NCBI GenBank assembly: GCA_016936075.1
Contig: JAFGPS010000055.1
Location: forward strand, 1-62,959
From: Sedimentisphaerales bacterium
GTDB taxonomy: Bacteria; Planctomycetota; Phycisphaerae; Sedimentisphaerales; Anaerobacaceae
Direction: 5' to 3'
DNA length: 62,959 bases
Below, one piece after another: positions 1 to 8,965 of this stretch. The first letter of the stretch is position 1. Each line of letters starts with the position of its first letter. Both the position numbers and the translations under genes were made by a program. The notes beneath the pieces were generated by a model. It saw only the letters and a program-made list of their open reading frames with translations, was not told where the DNA came from and did no database searches.

Positions 1-97
1 CAATATGTTTGCAAAGAGCTTGCTTACTTTCGAGATTTAAGTTAGTATTTTGCTGGTTGTTATCATTAAATAAAATGAAAAGTAAAGGAATAAAATA

Positions 98-367
98 ATG
101 TCTAAAAAAGATAAACATATCATTCTTGGAGTACACATAACAGATAGAATTAAACACGCCCAGAAAGTTCAGGAACTTTTAACTCAATACGGCTGCAACA
201 TTAAAACACGTATCGGTTTCCATGATGTAGATGGTACAAAATGTTCGATGAACGGCCTGTTAATTCTCGAGCTGATAGGCGAGACAAAGACTTGTGATAA
301 ATTGGCTCAGGACTTAGACACTCTCGAAGGCGTTGAAGTCCAGAAAATGATTTTTGACCATGACTAA
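98..367 (+). CDS. TM1266-like ACT-fold small protein
   Basis: This 89-residue protein resembles the TM1266 family, small ACT-like (ferredoxin-fold) proteins often annotated as putative regulators of the iron-only hydrogenase system. The pattern is a beta strand (IILGVHITDR), a helix, a G-rich turn followed by a long strand (LLILELIG) and a second helix ending in an L-x-x-L-E-G-V-E-V-Q strand, which matches the family in order and length. An AAAGGAA Shine-Dalgarno sequence lies about 9 bases before the ATG. A hairpin terminator follows directly, so it is the last or only gene of its transcript. No hydrogenase gene lies in the 97 bases upstream that are visible. Family membership is likely; a regulatory role is only the family's assumption. 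Confidence 0.7.
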   Translation: MSKKDKHIILGVHITDRIKHAQKVQELLTQYGCNIKTRIGFHDVDGTKCSMNGLLILELIGETKTCDKLAQDLDTLEGVEVQKMIFDHD

Positions 368-383
368 GCAATAAGATTATTAA

Positions 384-424
384 GAAAAAAAGGCAGCCTT
401 TAAAATTAAGACTGCCTTTTTTTA
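384..424 (+). terminator. Rho-independent terminator after the TM1266-like gene
   Basis: The arms AAAAAAGGCAG and CTGCCTTTTTT pair around a loop of about 15 bases and end in a T run, 17 bases after the stop codon. The A run on the left side means it may also work in reverse. Confidence 0.8.
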
Positions 425-476
425 TTCAATTTAATGTTAATTTCAATTATTCAATAGTCAAAAGAGCTATAGAAGT

Positions 477-566
477 CTAGTCCATGATATAGAATTTATT
501 TCCTGAAACAACCGGATAAGCGAACGTCTGGCCGGTACTTACCTTGTAGAAAGAATTCAAAATATA
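477..566 (-). pseudogene. C-terminal remnant of a PQQ-type beta-propeller protein
   Basis: On the minus strand an open stretch of 29 codons ends in TGQTFAYPVVSGNKFYIMD and a stop. This is the kind of blade sequence (T-G-x-x-F-A-x-P-V-V-x-G-N-x-x-Y) that closes PQQ-like beta-propeller proteins. An in-frame stop lies immediately upstream at 567-569 and there is no start codon, so it cannot be a gene as it stands. I read it as the decayed 3' end of a propeller gene. The match is short, so this is a guess from sequence pattern. Confidence 0.4.
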
Positions 567-787
567 TCATATTACTCTAAGGGGTTATTAGGGGTATAAT
601 TTTATAAGTATTTGGATATATTAAAATGTACCTTTGTACAACTATGAGAAAAATAGTAGTGGGACAGAATTTTATTGTATCGTCAAGAGGATGTTTGGTA
701 GAATTATCGTAATTTTAAGGGATGAGTAGTATTTATTAATTTGGAAAAACCAGTTAATCATTCTTCAATGAAAGAAAGGGAAGGAAC

Positions 788-1309
788 ATGGACGAAGTGA
801 GTGAGATAAACGAAGCGATTGAATCGGCGGGCGAAGAACAAATAAATGGAAGGAACCTGACTCTGGCAAACAGATGGAAAAGGTTAGGCGGTGCAATAAT
901 TGATAGTTTAATTTCCGGGATAATCGGTTTCATTTTCATGGTTAAAATGGGTATATTCAAAAGATTGCTTGAAGGCATCCAAATGACAATAACTGAGCAA
1001 GTCTATCTATTTGTAATCGGGTGGGTAGCTTTCCTTATTTTGCAAGGTTATTTGTTATTCAAAAGAGGACAGACCATCGGAAAAATCATGGTAAAAACAA
1101 AAATCGTTGATAAGAATGGGAATGTTCCAAATTTTGGTAAATTATTGATACTTCGTTATTTCGTTTTCGGGTTGTTCGCACAAATCCCAATTGTTGGCGG
1201 CCTATTTAATCTTGCTAATGTTTTATTTATTTTCGGTGAAGAACACCATTGTTTGCATGATTATTTAGCCGGTACATACGTTATAAATGAATCAGAATTT
1301 GATAGCTAA
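788..1309 (+). CDS. RDD family membrane protein
   Basis: The protein has 173 residues and is an RDD-family integral membrane protein of unknown function. The family signature begins with N-R-W-K-R-L-G-G-A-I-I-D (around residues 28-39), close to the usual R-x-x-A-x-x-I-D. Three hydrophobic blocks follow at about 33-57, 75-95 and 121-150. The loop K-R-G-Q-T-I-G-K-I-M-V-K-T-K-I (about 97-112) is the family's second signature, and H-D-Y-L-A-G-T (near 157) is a good match to its last one (H-D-x-x-A-G-T). The first 27 residues are acidic and probably cytoplasmic. A strong ribosome binding site (GGGAAGGA) supports the ATG. It stands alone, with no neighbour hinting at a substrate. Confidence 0.9.
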   Translation: MDEVSEINEAIESAGEEQINGRNLTLANRWKRLGGAIIDSLISGIIGFIFMVKMGIFKRLLEGIQMTITEQVYLFVIGWVAFLILQGYLLFKRGQTIGKIMVKTKIVDKNGNVPNFGKLLILRYFVFGLFAQIPIVGGLFNLANVLFIFGEEHHCLHDYLAGTYVINESEFDS

Positions 1310-1366
1310 CATTTTCTAATAAATGTATTGAAAACCGTTTTCGTCCATTTCATGGATTAAGAAACA

Positions 1367-1409
1367 AGCCCCTGCTTTTAATTTTATTGGTGTTTGAGGA
1401 GCAGGGGCT
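1367..1409. terminator. Possible bidirectional terminator hairpin
   Basis: Perfect 10-base arms AGCCCCTGCT (1367-1376) and AGCAGGGGCT (1400-1409) flank a 23-base loop, 57 bases after the RDD stop. No good T run follows on the plus strand; on the minus strand it is followed by TTGTTTCTT. It may be a weak terminator or an RNA-stabilising hairpin. Confidence 0.45.
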
Positions 1410-1683
1410 AATTAAACTGTATGCCTCATGCAAACAGCCTTTTTCATTAATAGCTTTATTTGCAATAAATAATTAAATCGGCATAATTATAACAAAATCA
1501 ATAAAGCAAGCGTTTGATAAAATAGCAAAATGAAAGAGAAATATATCTTTGCAAATCATGTATATCCCGTGGAGTCCAAGGAACCTGTAAAAATAATCTA
1601 TAAATAAGTGTGAAATATTTCCGCATTATTAAGGGCAAAAACGAGGATATTGAAATTATTTTAAAATATTTTAAATATTCTTA

Positions 1684-1728
1684 TTGACATATTCGGTTTA
1701 TACCGAATATTATTGGTATTATACGAAT
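1684..1728 (+). promoter_or_regulatory. Promoter with overlapping dyad operators of the BlaI/M56 pair
   Basis: A TTGACA at 1684-1689 and TATTAT at 1708-1713 are spaced by 18 bases. Between and overlapping them lies a perfect dyad with 9-base arms, ATATTCGGT (1689-1697) and ACCGAATAT (1702-1710). A second imperfect dyad, ATTGGTA (1712-1718) and TACGAAT (1722-1728), is centred about 20 bases further on. BlaI/MecI repressors bind such dyads in their own promoters as dimers, so autoregulation by the gene that follows is the natural reading. Confidence 0.7.
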
Positions 1729-1744
1729 TACAGGAGATAAGAAT

Positions 1745-2173
1745 ATGACAAAGATGAATAAAAATTCAAAGGTGGGTCGCAGGAAATCAGATCCGGAGTT
1801 AAGTGAAGCGGAATGGGTAATTATGAAAGTGGTGTGGGAAAAAGAGCCGTGTGCTGCAGGTACTGTGCAGGAAGTCCTTCAGCAAAGTAAAAACTGGGCA
1901 TATAGCACAGTTAAAGGTGCAATGGACAGAATGGCGGAAAAAGGCTTTTTGAAAATTAGCAAAATCCGTAACCTTCAACTATTCAGTTCAACATTAAGCC
2001 AGGAACAAGCTCAAAAAGGCGAGTTCAAAAAAATGCTTAAAAGAGCTTTTGACGATGCTCTAACTCCCATGATGCAGTTTTTGCTCGAAAGCGAAAACTT
2101 TTCTAAAAGCGACCTGAAGCAAATGAGGATGATGATAGAGAAAGCGGAAAAAAACAAAAAAGCAACAAAATAA
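1745..2173 (+). CDS. BlaI/MecI/CopY family transcriptional repressor
   Basis: This 142-residue protein is a BlaI/MecI-type winged-helix repressor. The signature L-S-E-A-E-W-V-I-M-K-V-V-W (about 20-32) is followed by the recognition region W-A-Y-S-T-V-K-G-A-M-D-R-M-A-E-K-G-F-L (about 57-75), and a basic, helical C-terminal dimerisation part. In the family the dimer blocks its own promoter until a partner M56 metalloprotease triggers its inactivation. That partner follows 26 bases downstream. An overlapping dyad operator lies just upstream. CAGGAGATAAGAAT is a good ribosome binding site for the ATG. The classical MecI cleavage site is not recognisable by eye. What the pair responds to is unknown. 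Confidence 0.92.
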   Translation: MTKMNKNSKVGRRKSDPELSEAEWVIMKVVWEKEPCAAGTVQEVLQQSKNWAYSTVKGAMDRMAEKGFLKISKIRNLQLFSSTLSQEQAQKGEFKKMLKRAFDDALTPMMQFLLESENFSKSDLKQMRMMIEKAEKNKKATK

Positions 2174-2199
2174 AAATAATTTGAATAGGGAGATTAAAT

Positions 2200-5100
2200 A
2201 TGAGCGGTTTAATAATTGAGTTCATAAATAAGTTCGGCGTTTTCTTTTGTAATCATGGACTGAGAATGCTGATTCAATCGAGTATCCTGATTATCGCCCT
2301 GCTTGCAATTGACTTACTCATACGAAAACACGTAAAAGCAGTTTTAAGATATTCTATCTGGCTGCTTGTTTTTATAAAACTTATTACGCCCACTACTTTG
2401 AGCTTACCAACAAGTTTAGGTTACTGGCTCGGCGATTTATTTCCGGAAAAAGCGGCTAAAAAACAATTAGTAACACAGCCGCAGGAAGAGAATATCGCAG
2501 GATATATTATGTCACCACAGACATTACCCCAGATAGAAAACTATAAGCCTGTAACTAATGTACCCGCAGCATATACACCCGTTACAGAAACTCCTGTAAT
2601 AACTCCTGCATCACCTACTATTAAAATCCAGGGTGTTCTTTTTCTGGGATGGATTGTTGGCGAATTGATTTTGTTTGCATTGCTTTTGCAAAGAACATTT
2701 TTTGTAAAAAGGATTATTGCGCAGAGTAAACCAGCTTCAAGTAAATTGCAGGATATACTTAACGAAAGTTGTCAGATAGTTGGAACCGGAAGTAAAATAG
2801 AATTAAATGTTTCACAAAGTCTCCAAAGCCCTGCCGCTTGCGGCCTGTTGAAACCTAAAATTATTTTTCCCAGTGCATTATTAAAATGCTTCTCATCAGA
2901 AAAACTGCGCACAACAATGCTCCATGAGCTTGCGCATATAAAAAGGAAAGACATTTGGATTAACTCGCTGCAAACGTTTCTGCAAATTTTCTATTTCTAT
3001 AATCCCCTGCTTTGGATTGCCAATGTAATCGTGCGAAGGACTCGCGAGCAGGCGGTCGATGAAACAGTTCTTGTTTATCTTGGCGAAAAAGCTGATACAT
3101 ACAGCTCTACTCTGGTTGATATCGCGGAAATCGCATTCGCAAAACCGTCACTTGGCATGAATATGATAGGAGTTGTCGAATCAAAAAAAGCTTTAACTGG
3201 CAGAATAAGACACATTCTATCCCGACCCTTCCCGAAAAAAGTTAAACTCGGTATTTCGGGATTAGCGTTGATAATTATCACGGCTTTCGTGCTTATTCCT
3301 ATGGCAAAAGCCGAAAGAACTAACTCCCTGAAAACATACACAGCTAACGAGCTTGTAGATAAAATTATAGCAAGCGAAAATACAATCCAGAATATGGAAG
3401 CTCATTGTAATATAAATGAATTACAGCCGGAAGGTGATAAATTGCTCTGGACATATGACTGGGGATATGAAAACTCTAAAGAATACCAAATTCAATATAA
3501 TCTCAAGAATGACGATGCACCAGAAATAGAACAGGTACACACTTTTGACGGCAATGTTCAAATGGTTATGAATTATGATACAAATAGGAATAATTATGGT
3601 GTCATGATACAAAAATATAACGGCACTTTTCATGGTATGCCAACTCCGAAAATGCTTCTCGGATACTCACTTAATTACTTAGCACAGGAAAGCCTTGGAA
3701 ATTTCATATCTAAAGCAAAAGAATTACGAGTACAAGAGGAAAGAGAAAACATAGACGGCCATTCATGTATAGTATTGGAAGCAATTGGGCTGCAACTTAT
3801 TGATGACCATGAATACGAGACATGGCGTGACGTACGAATCTGGATTGATACAGAGAGAGATTTCAGGCCGCTGAAAATGGAAACGTATAAAAGCTATGGT
3901 GATAATAAACCATATGCAGGCAATAAACGCTGGAGTATCATAGAAGAACGTTTGGATAATATAGAACTCACGAAAATAGACGGCATATGGTTTCCTGTAA
4001 AAGGTGATAGAGAAGTTTTTTCAATTAAAGATTATCTGCCCCCCGAAGGAATGACAAGGAAAGAATTCCAGGAAGCTTATGCAGAATCAGGTCTTTCAGA
4101 AAAACAAATAAGAGAAAAGCTAACTCCTATACTGGAGCCAATGGTTGAAAAACGCAGAATTGAAATAACAGATATTAAAATAAATAAAGGTATTCCGGAG
4201 AAGAAATTTACTATCGAGTTATTGGATGGTTATACAGTTTATGATGAATTCCTTGATAAAAGTTATACAGTTGGTGAGCCTTCAGAAGAAGAAGTATTTA
4301 TTTCTGACGATGAAGTACTCGCTGAAATACATGATTTATCTCCCGCTGAGCTTGTTAAACTTATTCATACAGAAAGACTTGGACAAAATAATAAAAAATG
4401 GATGGCTGTAATTTATCGCCTGGCGGAAATTGGTCCCTCTGCTCTTCCTGATATTGTTGAGGAACTTGAAAAAACAGATACACCAATAAAACAGAGCAAA
4501 CTTGCTTTGGCACTGAGAACAATTGGCGATCCTAATGCTGTACCTTCTTTGTGTAATGCACTCGAGCGTTGTGTAAATTCAAGTGATTATGGATTTGGCG
4601 AAGTTCATAGCGACAGTAAAATTGAAATGTTTTACAGGCGTTACCAGGTAAAGCCGGAAGACAAAAGTCTGGGTCTTGGAAGACCTGTTCGTGAAATCAC
4701 TATCGCTCTCGAAAGACTTACAGGTCACTCAGAAGGTCACGACCATTTTAATGCTTATGACGCCGAAGGCAATCAGCTTGGCAGCTACATTATAACACCG
4801 GAAATCGTGGACAGGCAAAAGGAACACCGGAAAAAGGTTGCGCAGCAATGGCGAACATGGTGGCAAGAAAATAAAGATTCAGTAGAACCTACCCCGGCAC
4901 CAGCAGAAATTCCTGTTAATCCTGATACAAAACGTGCTCCCGGCGGCGTTCTTGCCGCTCCTGAAGGAGCGATGATAGGATTTGCCATAGTTCCTAATAT
5001 TGGTGATTCATCGAAGCAGCCTAATATTTCTTATGAACAGAACCAGAAATATCTTAATGATATGGAAGAAGATGGACCTTACCTGGGAGCTTTGCGAGGT

Positions 5101-6771
5101 GACAGCTTCCAATGGGAAATGGCAATGCAAGGCTATTCACAATTTGATGGCCTTACGACGGGTACATACAAAAACAGAACGTTTGTCCTGACCGGTGCGA
5201 GAGCTAATTATGTGATGAGACCTGTCGTGGAAAATAAGCGTTTATGGTCACTTGAAGAAGTAGGACCTGCTATAGATGCGCAAGGTAAGCCAGCTGTATA
5301 TATCCGTTTCGATGAAAAAGGCGCAGAGCTTTTTGCTGAATTTACCCAGGCAAATATTGGCAATCGAATGACAATTAGTATGGATTACTTTGGTATAGTC
5401 TCAATTCCATATATAATGTCTGCTTTAGGTAGTGAACTAATTATCACGGGAGATTTCACTGATGAGCAGGTTTCCGAAATGGTTGACAGGCTTCAAAAAG
5501 GCATGGTTGTCGAACAGGTGTCACCTGAACTTATACAGGCCGCTGAAGAAATCAAAAAAGATGAAATATTGAATATGAGTCCTGATGATTTTGTTAGAAA
5601 TCTCTTAATAGTTGGCTTTGCAGGTGATGCGGAAAAACTCTCATGGTTCATGCCTGAAGAATCCGACCTGACAAATAATTTATCCGTCGATGATTTTACC
5701 CAAATAACCGCTGGAGACAAAGTTAAAGTTGTTGATGCGTATAGTGATGGTGATTACGCTTTAGTAATAACTTCAGAAATAAAAGCTAAAAACGAATCCG
5801 ATACAGATGAAAATGGCCAGCTTGTATTCTTTCTTGAAAAACAGGAAGGAATCTGGCGAATTGACGAGATTGATATTACCAACCTGCGTAGTGCCCAGTG
5901 GTTCATCGACCATTTCAAGGAAAAACATCCTAATGCTAAAGCGAAAGAGTTCATCGAAAGCCTTAATCCAACAGACTTGAATCTTTCTGAAACAAGTATT
6001 AGCGAGCCAATATATTCAGGTTTTTTCTTCTTTAAAGGGAAATATATTGAATTGCCATATATTGTTAAACGGCAGGGAGTGGATATTTATATCAACGATG
6101 TTCTCGTAAATCAAGGCCCAAAAGATGAAGTATATGACTATTCAGTAGATGAAGATCCCGGAAATCCACCGCCAGGTATTTCTCCTTTTGATTCAGCGCC
6201 TGAAGGTACAGATCGGAGAGATAATTTTTATTTAAAGAAATCGAGGTATCTATATAGTCATTATGATAATGAGACCGCAAAGAAAATGATATTTGAAATG
6301 TATAAAAAGTGTACTGAACTCGAAAATGTTCGGTGGAACGGTTCAAATGCTATTACTGTTTTCGATAAGAAAAGAGAAAAAGAATTAATTATATTTCTTT
6401 CTAATAACTATACTATAGTAGATGTCAACCAACAAAAAAAGAAACTTATTGAAAGAATTGAAAAAACAAAAAGACAATATGAAAAACAATTACTAAATGA
6501 TTCATTATCATTTGAATTTGATGGATTTTCATTAGAACCAAGACGTTCAGACGGTTTAGATGCAATTAAGATTTTGTTATCTGATGAAAATGATTCTGAA
6601 AAATTCACAAAGTTAGACCAAGTATTATACCACGGAATTCAAGAGCAACTGCCCTGGATTGTAACAAATTTTGAGTATTCACATCAACTGGAAGAGCGAA
6701 TTCGTCTTATAGAGGCTGGTTACAGCAATGAAACCATAGCGGAAATGATAAAAAACAACAAGCTGCAATGA
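2200..6771 (+). CDS. BlaR1-like M56 metalloprotease fused to LolA-like, HEAT-like and SecD-head-like regions
   Basis: At 1523 residues this is more than twice the size of BlaR1. Residues 1-310 are a BlaR1/MecR1 M56 peptidase with several membrane helices and the zinc motif H-E-L-A-H at 242-246, followed by a membrane segment at about 347-370. BlaR1 would then have a penicillin-binding sensor. Here there is instead a LolA-like beta-rich region (about 375-640), HEAT-like helices (about 710-790), then at about 950-1110 a segment with V-Y-I-R-F-D-E-K-G-A-E-L and I-I-T-G-D-F-T-D-E-Q like the periplasmic head of SecD. The remaining 400 residues are not recognised and end in a charged, coiled-coil-like stretch. 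The pairing with a BlaI-type repressor points to a signal-transducing antirepressor. The signal is unknown. Confidence 0.85.
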   Translation: MSGLIIEFINKFGVFFCNHGLRMLIQSSILIIALLAIDLLIRKHVKAVLRYSIWLLVFIKLITPTTLSLPTSLGYWLGDLFPEKAAKKQLVTQPQEENIAGYIMSPQTLPQIENYKPVTNVPAAYTPVTETPVITPASPTIKIQGVLFLGWIVGELILFALLLQRTFFVKRIIAQSKPASSKLQDILNESCQIVGTGSKIELNVSQSLQSPAACGLLKPKIIFPSALLKCFSSEKLRTTMLHELAHIKRKDIWINSLQTFLQIFYFYNPLLWIANVIVRRTREQAVDETVLVYLGEKADTYSSTLVDIAEIAFAKPSLGMNMIGVVESKKALTGRIRHILSRPFPKKVKLGISGLALIIITAFVLIPMAKAERTNSLKTYTANELVDKIIASENTIQNMEAHCNINELQPEGDKLLWTYDWGYENSKEYQIQYNLKNDDAPEIEQVHTFDGNVQMVMNYDTNRNNYGVMIQKYNGTFHGMPTPKMLLGYSLNYLAQESLGNFISKAKELRVQEERENIDGHSCIVLEAIGLQLIDDHEYETWRDVRIWIDTERDFRPLKMETYKSYGDNKPYAGNKRWSIIEERLDNIELTKIDGIWFPVKGDREVFSIKDYLPPEGMTRKEFQEAYAESGLSEKQIREKLTPILEPMVEKRRIEITDIKINKGIPEKKFTIELLDGYTVYDEFLDKSYTVGEPSEEEVFISDDEVLAEIHDLSPAELVKLIHTERLGQNNKKWMAVIYRLAEIGPSALPDIVEELEKTDTPIKQSKLALALRTIGDPNAVPSLCNALERCVNSSDYGFGEVHSDSKIEMFYRRYQVKPEDKSLGLGRPVREITIALERLTGHSEGHDHFNAYDAEGNQLGSYIITPEIVDRQKEHRKKVAQQWRTWWQENKDSVEPTPAPAEIPVNPDTKRAPGGVLAAPEGAMIGFAIVPNIGDSSKQPNISYEQNQKYLNDMEEDGPYLGALRGDSFQWEMAMQGYSQFDGLTTGTYKNRTFVLTGARANYVMRPVVENKRLWSLEEVGPAIDAQGKPAVYIRFDEKGAELFAEFTQANIGNRMTISMDYFGIVSIPYIMSALGSELIITGDFTDEQVSEMVDRLQKGMVVEQVSPELIQAAEEIKKDEILNMSPDDFVRNLLIVGFAGDAEKLSWFMPEESDLTNNLSVDDFTQITAGDKVKVVDAYSDGDYALVITSEIKAKNESDTDENGQLVFFLEKQEGIWRIDEIDITNLRSAQWFIDHFKEKHPNAKAKEFIESLNPTDLNLSETSISEPIYSGFFFFKGKYIELPYIVKRQGVDIYINDVLVNQGPKDEVYDYSVDEDPGNPPPGISPFDSAPEGTDRRDNFYLKKSRYLYSHYDNETAKKMIFEMYKKCTELENVRWNGSNAITVFDKKREKELIIFLSNNYTIVDVNQQKKKLIERIEKTKRQYEKQLLNDSLSFEFDGFSLEPRRSDGLDAIKILLSDENDSEKFTKLDQVLYHGIQEQLPWIVTNFEYSHQLEERIRLIEAGYSNETIAEMIKNNKLQ

Positions 6772-6808
6772 CTCAACACATGGTAGCTCTACTTATTCTG
6801 CTTTAGTA

Positions 6809-8545
6809 TTAAAATGCTTCGGGGATGATTTTACGTGCGGCGTTGCGAATATAACTTGTGATGTGTCGTTCAGAATTCATGCTCAATACTTTTCTTGCTA
6901 CCTTGTTACAATCGGTAATAGTGACACTTCTGATAATCTGCTTAATTTCCGGTATCATCGGACTTGCCAGTGAAAAAGTTCTTACTCCCATTCCTAAAAG
7001 TAACATTATGTATTCCGGCTCAGAAGCGACTTCGCCGCAGATACTAAGGTCAATTTGCGCCTTGTGAGCATCTTGAATGACGGTTCGGATAAGTCTTAAT
7101 ACAGCCGGGTCCGCGGTCGAATATAAAGTTGAGACAAGCTCATTGCCCCTGTCAACAGCAAGCGTATATTGCGTAAGATCGTTTGTTCCTATACTGAAGA
7201 AAGAAACTTCTTTCGCCAGAGAAAACGCTGTCAACGCGGCCGATGGTGTTTCAATCATAATACCTACGGGTATTTTTTGATTGTACTCAATTTTTTCGTC
7301 ACTGAGGTCTTCCATCACATCGTGCAGAATCATTTTCGCCTGCATTAATTCCTGCTGATTGGTAATCAGGGGGAACATTATTTTCACATTGCCAAGTACC
7401 GATGCGCGGAGAATCGCACGCAATTGTGTCTTGAACATCATAAGATTTTGCAGGCAGAAACGAATCGACCTTAATCCCAAAAACGGATTCGGCTCGCGCA
7501 CAAAACGCTTGCTCTGGGTATATTTATCCGCACCAAGGTCCAGTGTACGTATTACCACAGGCTTGCTTTTCATCGCTTTAACTGTCTGGGAGTATGCATT
7601 GTAATGATCCTCCTCAGTTGGTTCTGTCGTTGTATTAAGATACAAAAATTCAGTTCTATACAAACCAATGCCGTCACCGCCCTTTTCAAGAACGGTCTGA
7701 GTCTCATTGGGAAACTCTATATTACCAAGCAAAGTAACTTTTGTTCCATCACGCGTTATAGCTGGCTTTTCTTTTAATGTGTTAAGTTTATATCCAAGTT
7801 CGGTAAATTCATCCTTATATTCATTGTATTCGGCGATGGTATTTTCATCAGGATTTACAATAACTATTCCGCGATTACCGTCAACGATAACAGTATCGCC
7901 TTCATTTACTACCGAGGTAAGGTCTTCGAGGGCAACAACAGCAGGAATTCCGAGGCTTCTTGCAACTATAGCGGCATGGCTGGTTCGGCCGCCTACGTCA
8001 CTGGCTATACCTTTGACGAATTTTTTATCAAAACCGGCCGTCTGAATCGGACTTAACTCACGTGCTACAATAGTTACTTCTTCAGTTATATTACCGATTT
8101 CTTCTCGCTTTTTACCGAGAAGATGTTTCAGAACTCTTCTGGCGATATCAAAAATATCCGCGGCTCGCTCACTAATATATGCGTCTTTTTCATTGGCGAA
8201 ATGCGAAGCGATTTCCCGGAAAGTATTGGATATAGCATATTCAGCTATTACAAGTTCGGAGCGAATCATATCGCTTATTTTCTTTTGAAGACTCCGGTCG
8301 TGCAAAAAACGATTATGAACAGCGAAGATATCTTTTATCTGGCTGCCCTTATTATCATACGATTCCTCAAGTTGGTTCAATTCTTCAATTGCGTCACTGA
8401 AAGCTTTTTTAACCCTGCGAATCTCACTTGTTCGCTGTGAAGGCTCTATTGCGCGGTAAGGGATTCTGTAATCCTCGGAATCAATAACCATAGATTTGGC
8501 AATTGATATACCAGGTGAAACAGCAATTCCCTTTTTAATTTCCAT
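6809..8545 (-). CDS. ptsI: PTS enzyme I, phosphoenolpyruvate-protein phosphotransferase
   Basis: This 578-residue enzyme I takes phosphate from phosphoenolpyruvate and passes it to HPr. It has the usual length. The phosphohistidine motif G-G-R-T-S-H-A-A-I places the active His at 190. The C-terminal PEP-binding barrel shows G-I-G-L-Y-R-T-E-F, M-I-E-T-P-S-A-A and the active-site D-L-S-I-C-G-E. There is no GAF domain, so it is classical EI and not the nitrogen-type EI. It lies 45 bases downstream of ptsH and is the last gene of the minus-strand run from hpf. No sugar-specific membrane component (EIIC) is present in the window, which favours a regulatory PTS ending at PtsN. Confidence 0.97.
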   Translation of the reverse strand: MEIKKGIAVSPGISIAKSMVIDSEDYRIPYRAIEPSQRTSEIRRVKKAFSDAIEELNQLEESYDNKGSQIKDIFAVHNRFLHDRSLQKKISDMIRSELVIAEYAISNTFREIASHFANEKDAYISERAADIFDIARRVLKHLLGKKREEIGNITEEVTIVARELSPIQTAGFDKKFVKGIASDVGGRTSHAAIVARSLGIPAVVALEDLTSVVNEGDTVIVDGNRGIVIVNPDENTIAEYNEYKDEFTELGYKLNTLKEKPAITRDGTKVTLLGNIEFPNETQTVLEKGGDGIGLYRTEFLYLNTTTEPTEEDHYNAYSQTVKAMKSKPVVIRTLDLGADKYTQSKRFVREPNPFLGLRSIRFCLQNLMMFKTQLRAILRASVLGNVKIMFPLITNQQELMQAKMILHDVMEDLSDEKIEYNQKIPVGIMIETPSAALTAFSLAKEVSFFSIGTNDLTQYTLAVDRGNELVSTLYSTADPAVLRLIRTVIQDAHKAQIDLSICGEVASEPEYIMLLLGMGVRTFSLASPMIPEIKQIIRSVTITDCNKVARKVLSMNSERHITSYIRNAARKIIPEAF

Positions 8546-8590
8546 TATCCATCTTCCAGGTTTTACTTTCGGATTGCCCTGGCCATTCTA

Positions 8591-8881
8591 TTATGGCAAA
8601 GATTCACCAAAATGTTCATTTTCGACAAGTTCCTGAAGAGCATTTATAGCTGCTTCTGCATCCGGACCTTCTGCTTTGATTTTGAGTTTTGTGCCACAGG
8701 TAGCGGCTAACATGCTCATTTGCATTATACTTTTACCATCAACAGATGTTTTACCATTAGTTACAATTATCTTACTATCATAACGATTCGAAATATCCAC
8801 GAATTGCATAGCTGGGCGCATATGAAGACCTTCAGCATTTTTAATTTCAACTTCAGTTTCACATACAACCTTTTCCAACAT
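8591..8881 (-). CDS. ptsH: Phosphocarrier protein HPr
   Basis: HPr, 96 residues, carries phosphate between enzyme I and EIIA proteins. The phosphorylation site reads G-L-H-M-R-P-A, with His20. Most HPr proteins have Ala after this His; Met here is less usual. The regulatory serine region is D-G-K-S-I-M-Q-M (Ser51), corresponding to Ser46 of Gram-positive HPr, so regulation by an HPr kinase is possible, although none is encoded here. About five extra residues precede the usual N terminus. It sits between ptsN and ptsI in the same direction. Confidence 0.96.
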   Translation of the reverse strand: MLEKVVCETEVEIKNAEGLHMRPAMQFVDISNRYDSKIIVTNGKTSVDGKSIMQMSMLAATCGTKLKIKAEGPDAEAAINALQELVENEHFGESLP

Positions 8882-8965
8882 TCATTCCTTTTGCACTCAG
8901 GGAAATTTCTCTAATATCATTTACTTCGAAATAACTGAAACAGAAATTCTCGAATCAATTAGTTT

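Larger units (their letters stand above)
368..787. other. 420-base intergenic region
   Basis: Beyond the terminator at its left end and the short beta-propeller remnant described separately, I see no gene here. The right part is AT-rich and should hold the promoter of the RDD gene; GAAAGGGAAGGAAC before position 788 is its ribosome binding site. Confidence 0.5.
1310..1744. other. 435-base intergenic region
   Basis: The region holds a long-armed hairpin at 1367-1409 and, at its right end, the promoter and dyad operator of the BlaI-type gene. The rest is AT-rich and shows no ORF with coding character. Confidence 0.5.

Noticed and set aside
1564..1592. Similarity of a short segment here (minus strand) to 36804-36826, both containing CCTTGGA
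   Set aside because: Only about 17 of 21 bases agree by eye and no structure supports it, so chance is likely.
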